Assembly: GCA_905250885.1 (NCBI GenBank)
Contig: CAJNOQ010003459.1
Span: 1 to 20,217 of the forward strand
Reading direction: 5' to 3'
DNA: 20,217 nucleotides
DNA from: Didymodactylos carnosus
Lineage: Eukaryota; Rotifera; Eurotatoria; Philodinida; Philodinidae
Part shown: positions 1 through 11,500 of the stretch, piece after piece
Position numbering within the stretch: the first letter of the stretch is position 1
How the letters are laid out: each line of letters starts with the position of its first letter
Position numbers and translations under genes: made by a program
The notes under the pieces: generated by a model
What the model saw: the letters and a program-made list of their open reading frames with translations, nothing else
What the model was told of the DNA's origin: nothing
Database searches by the model: none

Positions 1-275
1 GTCTTCTGACAAAAAAATATATAAAAGTCAACAATGTCTGGTACAAGATTTTGTAAGATCTTACAAGATCATATGAATTCGTGTCATAAGGTCTTACAAG
101 ACCTTGTCACTTCTTATAACCAGATCTTGGGGGATCTTATAACAAGAAGTTACAAGATTTCATAAGATCTTATATTATCTTATAATAAGGTCTTGTATGA
201 TCATATCGTAAGACCTTATTACAAGATTTCACAAGAAAACATCAGATCTTGTAAGGTCTTACAAGACGTGTTTCA
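1..275. repeat. Palindrome-rich AT-rich repeat field
   Basis: Degenerate short palindromes built on CTTGTAAG / CTTACAAG and AAGGTCTT / AAGACCTT fill this stretch. Examples seen directly: a perfect 16-bp palindrome at 51-66; an 8-bp-arm hairpin AAGGTCTT-AC-AAGACCTT near 88-106; an 11-bp-arm hairpin with arms at 184-194 and 210-220 whose loop itself contains ATGATCAT; and CTTGTAAG-GT-CTTACAAG near 248-266. No coding frame runs through it and the left window edge may cut it. It could be the end of a fold-back element or a local satellite; I cannot assign a family. Confidence 0.75.
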
Positions 276-326
276 CCTGGATGGTATCTCCATCTCTCTC
301 TTTGGAGCGAACTATCGAAACAATCC

Positions 327-632
327 ATGGGCACTTCATGTGATAATGTTTTAGTTTCTTATATACGTGAGCCTTTTTATGCAGTAGTCGCGATTCTATC
401 AGCTAAAGTAGCAGCATATTTCAAGGAATTGTGTCCTGACGCAATGTCGTTACATGTTTGCAGTCGTACGCTCTCAGTATCTGAAGATCGTATTCTCCTG
501 CAAGAGCAACCGTCGAATCGAAAAAACAAGAATACAGTCGAAAATAGGCGATCACAACTGCTTAATTGTAAAACGTGTTGCTTTATAGTGATGATGAGTG
601 AGGCGCCAGTGGTTCAGTTCGTAATAGAGTGA
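327..632 (+). CDS. Doubtful 101-residue ORF, unrecognised
   Basis: An ATG-initiated open frame of 101 codons in sequence that is less AT-rich than its surroundings. I recognise no domain, signal peptide or membrane segment. The product is Cys-containing and basic in the middle. It lies about 600 bp upstream of the CEP135-like start codon on the same strand, and no intron signal joins the two convincingly. It could be a remnant of a mobile element, an exon of an unseen upstream gene, or chance. I list it only because its composition differs from the AT-rich background. Confidence 0.12.
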   Translation: MGTSCDNVLVSYIREPFYAVVAILSAKVAAYFKELCPDAMSLHVCSRTLSVSEDRILLQEQPSNRKNKNTVENRRSQLLNCKTCCFIVMMSEAPVVQFVIE

Positions 633-1233
633 CGACATATCCAAAGCTGTTCAAGCAGCTACTTGTTTCTAAGAAGCGGTTTGTGGATTGTTATCTAGTA
701 CTGCAATTTTTTTTCTTGTTTTACCTTTATTTTTTTGTTCATTCACGTAGAGAAAGATTGATTTTGCTAAAGTCTGATCATTTTTTGTCGGTTACCTAGA
801 AGCCACTATTTGTAATATTAAAATGGAAATCAGATCGTTGATTGGGTTGGGTTGGTTAGCACTTTCCAAGTTTAAAATTCGACGGTTCAAATGTTCCTGA
901 CTTTGAAATCCTATGACAAATTTGCCATAGAGTTCGGTGCAGGAAGAAAGAGAATGATCCTTTTTTTGTTGCACGCTGCAACTCATTTGTAATGATTAAA
1001 GGGTTTTAAGTGTGTATGGTGTTTTCAATTCCACAAGATGTCATTAGAAAAAACAAATAAAAAAGAACTATCTGTTTGTCTCGAGTGCTTCGCATTCATC
1101 ATTGATTAGTTTTAGATTTCTTTTGATTTCTATGTTGATGAAGTACATCTTGCTTTCTACATTCATCCTGACTGAATAAAAACAAGCTGAACCTAGTTTT
1201 TCAAATCAAGATTTTGAATACTGTTCAAGAACA
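633..1233. other. Upstream / 5' flank of the CEP135-like gene
   Basis: No supportable gene lies here; a 64-codon reverse-strand ORF at 792-986 resembles nothing I know. The region should contain the promoter and 5' UTR of the downstream gene. I see no clear TATA box at a convincing distance. The sequence just before the start, AAGAACAATGAGT, is a reasonable metazoan start context. Confidence 0.5.
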
Positions 1234-2583
1234 ATGAGTGTCTCTATGGCATCATCATCGGAACAGAAGTACATTACATTACGCAAAAGACTTGATCAAT
1301 TTGGATATAAACAACCATTAGCCGTCGAATCCTTACCGTTGGTTGAAAAATTATTTCAAGATCTTATACATACAACAGAGGCATTAAAAAAGTCAAAAGA
1401 TGTTAGTAGACCATAAACGATATTAAAGTCCGAAACAACTACTTCTATTTGTTGACAAGAAGGATGTTAGAACGAAACCTACTCATGTATTTGTCAGCCG
1501 CAGAACAAAATATGTAATTTCTTCACAGTACGCTCAGACAATGTTAAATTGCAACACACTATCTACACTAATCGTAGTTTCTTTGTCAAAAGCAAAACTT
1601 GTTCATTTAAAATAAATATGCTCTTTTCACATGATGCTAGATTATAAAAACCAGTTTACTGATGACCATATCTTTTCTTTGTAAAACTTGTCATGTGATT
1701 AACGAGTTATTTTGGAAGAACAAATTTTATTCAAGAGTAGACGGTTGGATCTAGTATAAAAGTTCGAGTTTTTCTAATTTTTTTTAACTGATTTCATGAG
1801 AAGTAAGGTTTATGAAAGAATTTCGTTTAGCTCTCAACTAAAGTAAACAAATTCTATTATTTGTTTATTTAGAATCCACAATCGTCGAGTAGTGCTGATA
1901 AATCAGCGGATTTACCTCTATTAGCACAACCAGTTCATCCGTATAAAAATGACAACGTTCGACTAATTAAAGAAAATAATGATCTTCATCTTGAACTACT
2001 CAAATGTCGTGAACAATTTGATACAAATTTGAAAGGTTTGTTGTATTCTACGCTTTCTGTGTGAAAAGAAAAATACACAATAACTTATTTATTGTTGTTG
2101 TTTTTTCGTGTAGAATTTAAAAATCAATTGAGAAAATTAGAAAATGAAAATGCAGATTTACGGTTTTTAAATACTTCGTATATAAATCGTTTACGTTCAT
2201 TGGAAAAAGAATCACGACAAAAAGATAATAAAATTCTTGAATTACAAGAAAAAAATTTTCAAGCCGTCGTTCAAACGCCAGGTAATGAGTTAAAAAAAGA
2301 ATTAATAATAATACGGTGAAAAAATCTTCTTATTTTGCCGCTAGGTGGAAATAAACATACCATACCATTTCGACGCCAACGGCTTGATATTGATGAAATG
2401 TTACCAGAAAATCCATCGTCATTAAAAAATAATATTTATCAATTACCATACATCGATGATCCATATATTATTGACATGGTGAAGGTAGCCGAGGACAGAG
2501 TGGCAGAATTAGAAATTGATGTACAAAATCAAAAGGAAATAAAAGAAGCTCTAGAAACAAAATTAACGAATTACAAATATCAG
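1234..2583 (+). other. CEP135: Exons 1-4: conserved CEP135 N-terminal microtubule-binding module
   Basis: These four exons encode residues 1-246. This is the part of the protein most specific to CEP135 and it is absent from the paralogue TSGA10. Landmarks in order: the RKRLDQFGY/VESLPLVEKL head (residues about 15-38), a first coiled coil with the KENNDLHLELLKCRE register (about 87-101), a second with LRFLNTSYINRLRSLEKES, then AVVQTPGG and the IPFRRQR basic patch, and DDPYIIDMVKVAEDRV. Junction phases are 0, 1, 1 and 0. Reading exons 2-3 through their junction restores the aligned KEFKNQLRKLE segment. Exon 4 ends in phase 0, before the giant intron. Confidence 0.9.
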
Positions 2584-5500
2584 GTAAAAATATGTAAGCT
2601 TTGATACTCATAGTACACAGAATTTTCAGATATATTGTACTAAGACAATGCTTTGTTCGTATCAAAGGGCATATATTGGTAAAAGTGGCGACGGGACCAC
2701 GACATCTTTTCAATTTTTAAAATGGTTTTTACAAAATTTAATCTATAGATGTACCATATACAATACACAAATGTCATTACAGATATTGAAGTATTAGGCA
2801 TTTTTGGACGCTTACCTTTAGTCGTCTTAATCCTACTAACTAGCCTTTATTGAATTCTTTTCTGCTAGACTGTCATATCTTAATCGACCTGTTCTTTTGA
2901 ACTATTTATGGGTGTAATATATCTTTCGAAGAGCATAATCAAATCGTTATTCGTATGAATATTTGTCAGATGTAATAGACAACTGTTGTCTAAGGAGATA
3001 AGTTTTTAATATTAGTACAACAGTCGTCTTATTTCAACTTCAAATTGATCGTTTTTTTCTTCAAAAAGAAGCAATAGTCATGAGCTATCAGAAAAAGAGA
3101 AATGTGTAGTTGGTGGTGTCAGACCACTTGAATACTTATTTTTCAAATATTCAGCATCTCTTCAATATCCTTGAAGATCATCTATTGGGTGTTATAAAAT
3201 AAGTATTCATCTGATAGTTGTTGGTATACGACGAAAAAATAAAGTCCTTATGTCCTTGTAATAACGTTTGGATTACAAAATAAGTAATCAATACATCATA
3301 AAGAAAAGTATGCTGAGATAATTATACAATTGAAATAATATGCTGTTATAATTATATTTTTATCACAAAAATCAGCTGTAGTAGTAGCTGATATTGTAGG
3401 AAGTACACTTCTCAAATTTGTTCAATTAATAATGGTAGCTGAAATTAAGAGAACAATAATAGACAAAGATTTGGCTTTGTTTATGTTGTTTATGAGTATG
3501 CGAAACGTTGATCAAATAATTATCGTCATTTTTTTTTTTTGTTCTATGTAAGAAATTGTTGTTGAAGATGCTAAGAATGAATATGATTTTACTTCTCCAT
3601 ATCTTAAGAAAGATATTTACAGATAAATAAATATAAATTTTTTTCGTATTTACTTTTGTTGTATAGAATGTCTTTTGAAAAATTTTTCTATTTAACATTG
3701 CTGACTGGTATCAATAACTATTCTATAATTTTTCTACTGCTCTATGCATACATTATTAAAATCTATTTTAAATCAGAATACATAAATATCGCACATGTGA
3801 CTGATATGAGCTATAGAAACCGTGAACACTCATTTTTTGTGAATGAAACTATAACAGACGTGTATAAATATACGTATATATCCTCCTGGAAAAAAAATAG
3901 TTTCAGTTCGGTTTTTGAATTTATTATGAAAATACAAATAGAATAATAATTATATATTCTGGCAGCGCTTGAAATTTCTTTATTAGTCTCTGCCCTTCCA
4001 GGTTAGATTAGAAATTATTTTTTAGCAAAAATTTTTAATATTGTTTAATGCCCTCCACCTATCATATTCCTGGGAATTGTAACGGGTGTAGCCTCTCAAT
4101 ATTTTCTATTTTTCTCATGTTTCTTTAGGACTCAAAGGTTTTATGGGTTTTTTTTTTAAATTAACAAGTTCGTACTCTTTCAACAATTACAGAAATCTTC
4201 ACGTTTTTATTGAAATAGACATTGAATGTTTAGTGTGACTATTTAATCTGTATAATCTTCTCTTATTAAAAAAAGTGTTCAAAAAAATCTTTCATTTTGT
4301 TATCAGAATCAAATGTAGATATTTTATTTTAATGATCGAATCAGTCAACTTTAGTAAATGATGAAGAAGAAGACGAAAAAAAACAAAAAGTATAGAAAGA
4401 CAAATAAAGCATAGATGAATCAGATTTGAAGTTGAGTATATAGAATTTGAAAAAGTCAAAATTTAAAATGTACTTATTTTAATAGAGTTTTGATTTATGT
4501 TCACTTGAACATTTTATTTATTTTTTATCATTTGAAAAATTTCTATTCTCTTCTCTAATATTTCGTTCTGTAAGGCAAAAATATTTCGAAAGAATAAGTG
4601 TCAAGCTTAAAATTATCATCATTGTCATTATAATACCTGATTATATGTGAAAGAGAGAGAATGATGGCAAAAGAGAAAAAGTAAAACCGCAACGAAAAGG
4701 CGAAAAAGAAGAAGTGGAGAAGAAGAAGAAGAAAAAAAAAAATATATCGGTGAACAAATAACAATCATTCAGGATGAGACTTGAAAAAATAAAAAGTGAA
4801 GTCATACGGGAAGGAGAAGAAGAAGAAGAAGAAGAAAAAAAAATTTTTTTCAAAGTATGTAACTATTAGTTGTAATCTTCATGGAATGTGGTTAAAGGAA
4901 CTTTTTACTTTTTTTTTTTTTCTTCTTTTCTTTATGTTAGAAAGATATCAAGTCGATTTAAGTTTTTGTTATATGAGAATGTGTATGTCTGCTACTGAGT
5001 AGTGTGGCTAGTATAGAAGAGTTGTTGAACTAAACTAAGTTTGTATACATGTATCAGTTAATACTAGCAATATTTTGTTACTATGACATTTTTTTCATAT
5101 AAAAAAAAAAAGAAAAAAATGACCACCTTATTTCGAAATAGTAAATCATTGCCGTCAGTATTACACTCATTTGTGTATTTCTTCATCTTTCTACCGCTTA
5201 TGTATAACAAAATATTTTTCTACTTCTTTCGAACTATTCTAATTCGACATTGTATTCAATATCTTTTATATCACTCAATGAATGCAGTTGTTTATATGAA
5301 CTGAGAATAATTTTTCTAAGACAACTATTTTAAATTTTAAAAAGTGAATAACCACAAGCCTCAAATATTCATTCTTTTTTCCATATGTATACATGTTTTA
5401 AATTAATAAGCGAGTTTCTTCTTCTTCTTATTCTTCTCAGGTTTTATTTATTTTCTTTTTTTGTGTTAAGAAAATACCTAAAACACCGAATTACTTTTTT

Positions 5501-8500
5501 CAAGTGTTTTTTTGTTTATGGGGCATTCTCTCTCAATCTTTCTTTCAAAGTTCATTTAAAAACTTCATGCTGTGAAAAAGATCAATTTTTTCTATTTCAA
5601 ATTGTTAAGTACACATATACTAAGTGTTAGATGCCTCGTTTCAAGAAAAAAAAAAAATAATATTTCTTTAAATTGGATTTTCATTGTTCTTCTGCACACG
5701 TGTCCTAATATTAAATATTTTAGATAATTGTATAAATTTGATTAAATTCATTAGCTGACTATCATATTGAGATGACGTAGAAAATAGTGGACTTTTAGTC
5801 ATGTATACGACAAATACTCGACGACCTCTCTCGTCTAGTTCAACTAATTTACATAATGTTCATACAATGTCGACAAGACTACGGTCGATGACTCAGTCAT
5901 CAAGACCAAAAACAAGCTGTCGTTCATCACATCAGGTATGTTACCGTGATCGATTTAAATACTATTAAAATTGTAGAGAATGTGATTTAATATGTTGAAT
6001 GAATATGAACTGAAAGATTTTTTGTATCTAAATTAATATTGTCCAAAGAAAATCTATTTAAGTAAGAAACAGTGTTTTATTTCATATTCATATTAATGAT
6101 TTATATATACTGTAAGATAATAATATTAATCCACGTTCATTCAACCTTTTTTTTTGTAATGATTTCTTTTCGTGTTAGAAACGCGAATTTTATGATAATG
6201 TGTAAAACGGATGTTATAAACGTTATATGTAACAAACTGATAGATAAAAATAATTTTTTGTTTCTGTCAAACTGGCAAACAGAGACGTCTATTCTGTAAG
6301 ACGTATGAAGTATAATGTCTCAAACAAAAGTAGGTAGGATGCTTTTTTGCTGTGAAAATTCATTTTTCAGGTGGTACACTGAAGACTTGAACCTCTGAGG
6401 TGATACAAAAGATCTCATATGTTTAGGTGGGAATAGGCACCGCTGCTGACAAATGTCAAAAAAAAGAATTTTATGTTAAAGCTCAATTGGAATGTGCACT
6501 TGTAACATATTACACTATGGTGATGATGAATTCTTAACATTATTAATTAACTACCCAGGATTTTTTTAAATGTCAAAAAACGGTCAAACAACAGGCATTT
6601 AACTGCTACCCGTAACCCTACTACTTTTTGCCATTTAAATATCAATTGTTAGACCGTTAGAAAATGTCAAAAAAATATCTTCTGAACCTGAGGTACTATC
6701 ACCTGCATCGAGTCAAGAACCACAGACCACTTCGTCGAGTCAAGTTTCTATGACTCGTATAATTGAAGGAGAGAAACTCTCTAAATTATTTTAGAAAAAT
6801 CAGAGTCATTTATACTATTCATGACGGCAGAATAAAACGGTGAATGACTTGATTTACTTTCTCTCTCGTTCAGCAAAATCATAAGTCGTGTCTACTATTG
6901 GCAGAAATACATGACTTGATTTGAAATTTTAGATATTTGTAAAACTTTCTGACATGAAAATAATGATAATCGTTAAGTCATGAAAAGAAAACAGTAGTGC
7001 AAAATAAAATAGTTGATAACCAAAATGAGCAAATAAAATAGAGTAAAACTGTAGCAGTGATCGTAGACATGGCACTTTTTAGTTAAATTGGTAGAGTAAT
7101 AACTATTGATGTTATAGACAAATTTTTACAAAAAGGTAGAGGCTTCCCGATGGTTTGCGCACGATTTTAAACTTATAAGAACTAACTGTTGATGTCTACC
7201 AGTAATGAGAAAATAAGAACTTATGTATTTTATCTTAAGAAAGGATACTTCTCCAGACTAGATGTAACTTGATAAATTTGCTGATCCCCTTTCCATAGAA
7301 ACCAGAGCTGCATATGGACTCAAAATTCTGAGTCAAGTCCAGTTCAGATCTATGAAAAACGGTTTTTTCAGTCCATGGACTCTAAAAAAGTAGTCCTGTT
7401 CAGTCCAGAATACAAAAACATGTTTTTCCTCGAGTAAAATGAATTCAAAATTTTTTTCGAGTCCAGACTAGTCGATGATTTTGAAAGTTTGAGTCTACTC
7501 CAGTCCGAGTCCATGAACTAAAAAAAATTTTCAGTCCATCTATATGGAGCTCTGATAGAAATAATATGCGTAAATGTATTTTTTTGTTACTTTCTGATGA
7601 AAAATAAACAATAGATAAAGAAAAATCTAGACGTTTAAGAATTAGAAGTAGAGTCCTGTGAGTTTAATTCCGAACACTTTTTCTAGTTCGGATTCGGGAC
7701 GGGTTTGCGTTCATCCGAACGGGATACAGATCGGATTTCTTCTTTAAAAGTTGCATGATTTTTTTCTACTATTTTATTCAAAACAAAAAAAATAGAAAAT
7801 TTTTTTTTTCTGAACCTGCTAAACGTTAATAAGAAAATAGATATAGAAATAAGTCTTTTCTTAAGCCTGTTGATTTCTAATATCGCTAAAACTATCGTCA
7901 CTTTGTCTGAGTTTCTGATTCTTGGCTATTAATTATTCATGTTCATTATTTTCATCTGACTGTTTTCGCTTCTCAGTATTTTTATTCATCGATATTTGTG
8001 TGTCGTAATATTTTAATGAAGTATTTCTCCTCTATAAGTAGAAATTTACTAATACGTTACGATCTATTGTATAAGACTGTGGAGGTTAGAGATGTGCACA
8101 ATGTGAAAGTTAAAAGTGCATCGTGTTAAATCATTCCTCACTGCCATTATGGATATATACGAAAAAGTGCATTGGAACATTACAGTAGCAACTAAATTAA
8201 TTAACGAATTGGAAATAAAAGAAAGTAAATTAAAAAAGTTAAACAACACACATCCACTCTCAAATTTATATTCTGCTCTTTTCCATACTAAACTATAGTT
8301 AAACATTCTCTTATTCTCCATTTGGTACTTAACTATACAAATAAAAATTTCTCTCACAGTTCGATCGGCTAAATAGATCTATTTTTCTAAGTTATCATAT
8401 GTTCATAACTCGAAATTATCCTTGGTTAAATATGGAGAAAGGCAAACAAAAAGTTGTTCTTTTTACATTTTGGTATGATCCGCAGGACAGAATTTAATTC

Positions 8501-11500
8501 TGTTATTAGTTAAATGACGAAAATTGGTCTGAGAATAAGGATTAAAATAAAAATAAAATAGTTTTTTAGCTTATCTTTAATAAGATTCTAAAATGTTTGA
8601 ATAATAGTCTTACAATTTTAATCTTACTATCTAATAAAAGCTTTTTGTACAGAAAAAGTTCTTCATCATATATGTGGGATGTATTTTATATCACTAACGC
8701 ACAAATGTTTTCAAAACGTTAGGATAATCTGCCTCAACGGCTGCTTATGGGTAAAAAGGCATAAATACAACCGAATATGATGTTCATAATAACAGTTTGA
8801 GATAAAAATAAAACAATTCATAATCTCCTTTTTTTTTATTTAGGTGGAAAATCGGGATCGAGAAATTGAACGTTTAGGCCGATTACTTGATGGTGGTCGA
8901 TCGGCAGATGTTTTAGCACTTGAATCAAAATTAAAGAGCAATGAAAAACTAATTGCTCATCAGAATGTACAGGTAATTAGAGATGGTCTTAACTCATAAA
9001 TGTAAGAAACGTATTTTCTTTTCTCATCTTACAGATTGATTATTTACACGAAAAAAATCGTCAATTAGAAAGACGTTTACAAGAATTAATTGATTTAAAA
9101 CGTGATTTATCGAGTAAACAATTTGAGGAACGATTAAAAAATGATGATCTATTAAGAGATTTAAAAGATATTGATCGATTAGCACGAAAAGTTCACGCGG
9201 ATAAAGAATATACAGTTGAAATAGCTGATAGAGAATTAAATGAGGCTAAAGTATGTATTTAATTTAATATTAATACCCCTTTGCATATCCTTAACAGTTT
9301 ATTGCTAACAGTTTATTGCTTTCAGTTAGAAATAAAACAAAACCATCATGAACTAGAATCATTAGACGCCAAAATAGCCAATTTAAATTTGGTATGACAT
9401 GTAGATAAGGGGTAAAAAGCACATTCCGGAATGGATACAAAATTTCTTGAATACCACTCTAGAATGGTGGACTGTCATTCTGGAATAAAAGAAATTTTTA
9501 TCAGTTTTGGTCTAAATCTTGGTCTACATACGGTTAAGCTCGGCTTCTAAAAAATGAAATATCATTCAAAATGTCATTCCACAATAGACGTATGCCACGT
9601 ATGCCAGAATCCGGAATAGACGCATTTGTCTTGTAGTGCTTTTCCCCCCTTACATATAGCTCATAATAAAAACAGAAATTATATACGCATTTCGTTATTT
9701 TAGGAACGCAAAAATCTTCTAGAGGAACTAGAAACGTTAAAAGTTCAAGCTTCTGAACGTGATAATGAAATTATTCGTTTACAAGATTTTATTGAACGTG
9801 TTCAAACGGATAAAACACGTTTGAGTAAACGTTTATCAAAATTAGTACTAAATGGTGTGGAGTTAAATACAATCTATTAGCACCTTATATGTTTGTATTT
9901 TTCCCTTTTTCTTTTCTATTTATAGAAAAAGATTTATTACAAGAATTACAAAAATCACGTCGTACAACAAAACCAGCAACATCGAGTGGTCCAACTAAAA
10001 AATTATCATTACCAGCACGTTTCGATGTACATTTAAAAAATGTTGAAGATGAACGTGATTTATACAAGAATGAAGTTGATACATTACAAAAATTATTAGA
10101 TGGAAAATTTCATCATCGTCATACATCACATTCTCCTACATCACGTGCTCGATCATCAAGTCCACAATTAGTAACACGTTCATCACCTCAACATCGTTTA
10201 ACACGAAAAGACACAGCTACATCACCTATTAAACGTTCTCTATCCGCTAGTACATCGCCCGTACGTTCACCAACAAGATGTACAGTGTGTGGTGTGAGTA
10301 GAAATAGAGTGTCATCAGTTAAGGTATACAAATTCTTTTTGTATAAAAGAAAACAAAAAAAAATGTCAAAATATTCTTCTATCTATTAGGATTCAAGTCA
10401 CTACGAAAATTTGTTAAGAAATGTAGAAGATGAACGTGATCGATTTAAACGTGAATTAAATAAATATAAAAATTCATCTCGTTCATCGCGTGAAAAGGTA
10501 TAGAGAGAAAATTTATTTTTAATATGAAGAGATAATAAATTTATTTATTATTATTGTATAATAGGACGTTGATGATACACAACTAGCACGAGTTCTCAGG
10601 GAAAAAGATGATTTACAATTATTATTAAATAAATTTGAACGACATATGGCTGAGGTAAAAACGATTTTCATTTCATTTTTCTTGATATACGTGAGCATGA
10701 TTGGTTCTCTTGAGTTTAACTTTTATTATATTAATTTTTTTAGATTCAAGGCCATATTAAAGTTTTAACAAATGAACGAGATAGTTTAAGTGTACTATAC
10801 GATCGAGTATGTATGAATGTTAAAATATTACACAATTAATATTTGACATCTTTTTTTGATATCTTATTGTAGACAAAAGAAGAATTACAAAATGCTCGTC
10901 ACGATTTATTACAGAATGCGCAGACACCAAAAGTGTCACTTGCCGCTCAATCAATTTTAAGAAAAGTTGAAAATGAACGTGATAATGCTATTGTAGAGTT
11001 ACGCGCAGTTACAAATGAGAGAGATTCATTGAAAGAACGTTTAAGGGTATATATAATTTTTCGAAATGAATAAATTTCTGTTCTTACTTAAATCTTGAAT
11101 ATTTAGATATCAACAGATACCGCATTGAATGAACGAGCTCGATACGAACAACGTATTGAAAATCTTGAAATTGAAATACGAAAAGTAAGTCGTTTGAAAT
11201 ATCATATTTTGGAATATCTTTCATGTTTTTTTTTCTTTCTTTCTCAAGATTGACAATGATCGTGAAGAAAGTATTCAACAAAGTCGTGTTTTACATGAAC
11301 AAATTGATCAATTAGAAAACAAATTACGTGAACAATCGTTTAATATTTCACAGTTGAATCAAGAATTAAGTGATCAGAAGTCAACCTCAACACAATTAAG
11401 GTACAAATTATAGCCAGACGAATTACTGTTATTCTTACAATTATCCATTGTTATTGTTGTTGTTGTTTTCTAGATTTTTATCTGAAGAAGCTGAACGTCT

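Larger units (their letters stand above)
2584..8843 (+). other. Intron 4 (6,260 bp), outlier-length intron with repeats
   Basis: Donor GTAAAA after a phase-0 CAG codon; acceptor TTTATTTAG before GTGGAAAATCGG. The flanking coding sequence joins without a gap in the CEP135 alignment (the residues before REIERL), so no conserved exon is missing. Of the other 24 introns, 20 are 57-89 bp. The intron contains the elements listed separately: an inverted repeat, a relict transposon end, purine microsatellites, a candidate alternative first exon and a hAT-like MITE. Several short ORFs at 3668-3946, 4555-5630 and 6072-6299 are low-complexity or AT-driven and I do not regard them as genes. Confidence 0.85.

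Noticed and set aside
3656..3946. Hydrophobic ORF of about 92-96 codons inside intron 4
   Set aside because: Hydrophobic content is expected from T-rich DNA. The apparent first codons use TTG rather than ATG, and no family resemblance, splice signal or neighbouring exon supports it.
4555..5002. Three overlapping ORFs on both strands, rich in Lys or Phe/Ser
   Set aside because: They are translations of purine and pyrimidine microsatellites.
6369..6712. Possible TIR pair CAGGTGGTAC / complement of ATCACCTG
   Set aside because: Only about 8 bases match, the following sequence does not align well, and no target duplication was found.
9855..9925. Continuation of exon 8 through its donor, or a start of exon 9 at 9889
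   Set aside because: Reading through gives a stop a few codons past the donor, and the ATG at 9889 lies in a pyrimidine-rich acceptor region. Splicing 9854 to 9926 restores the coiled-coil frame.
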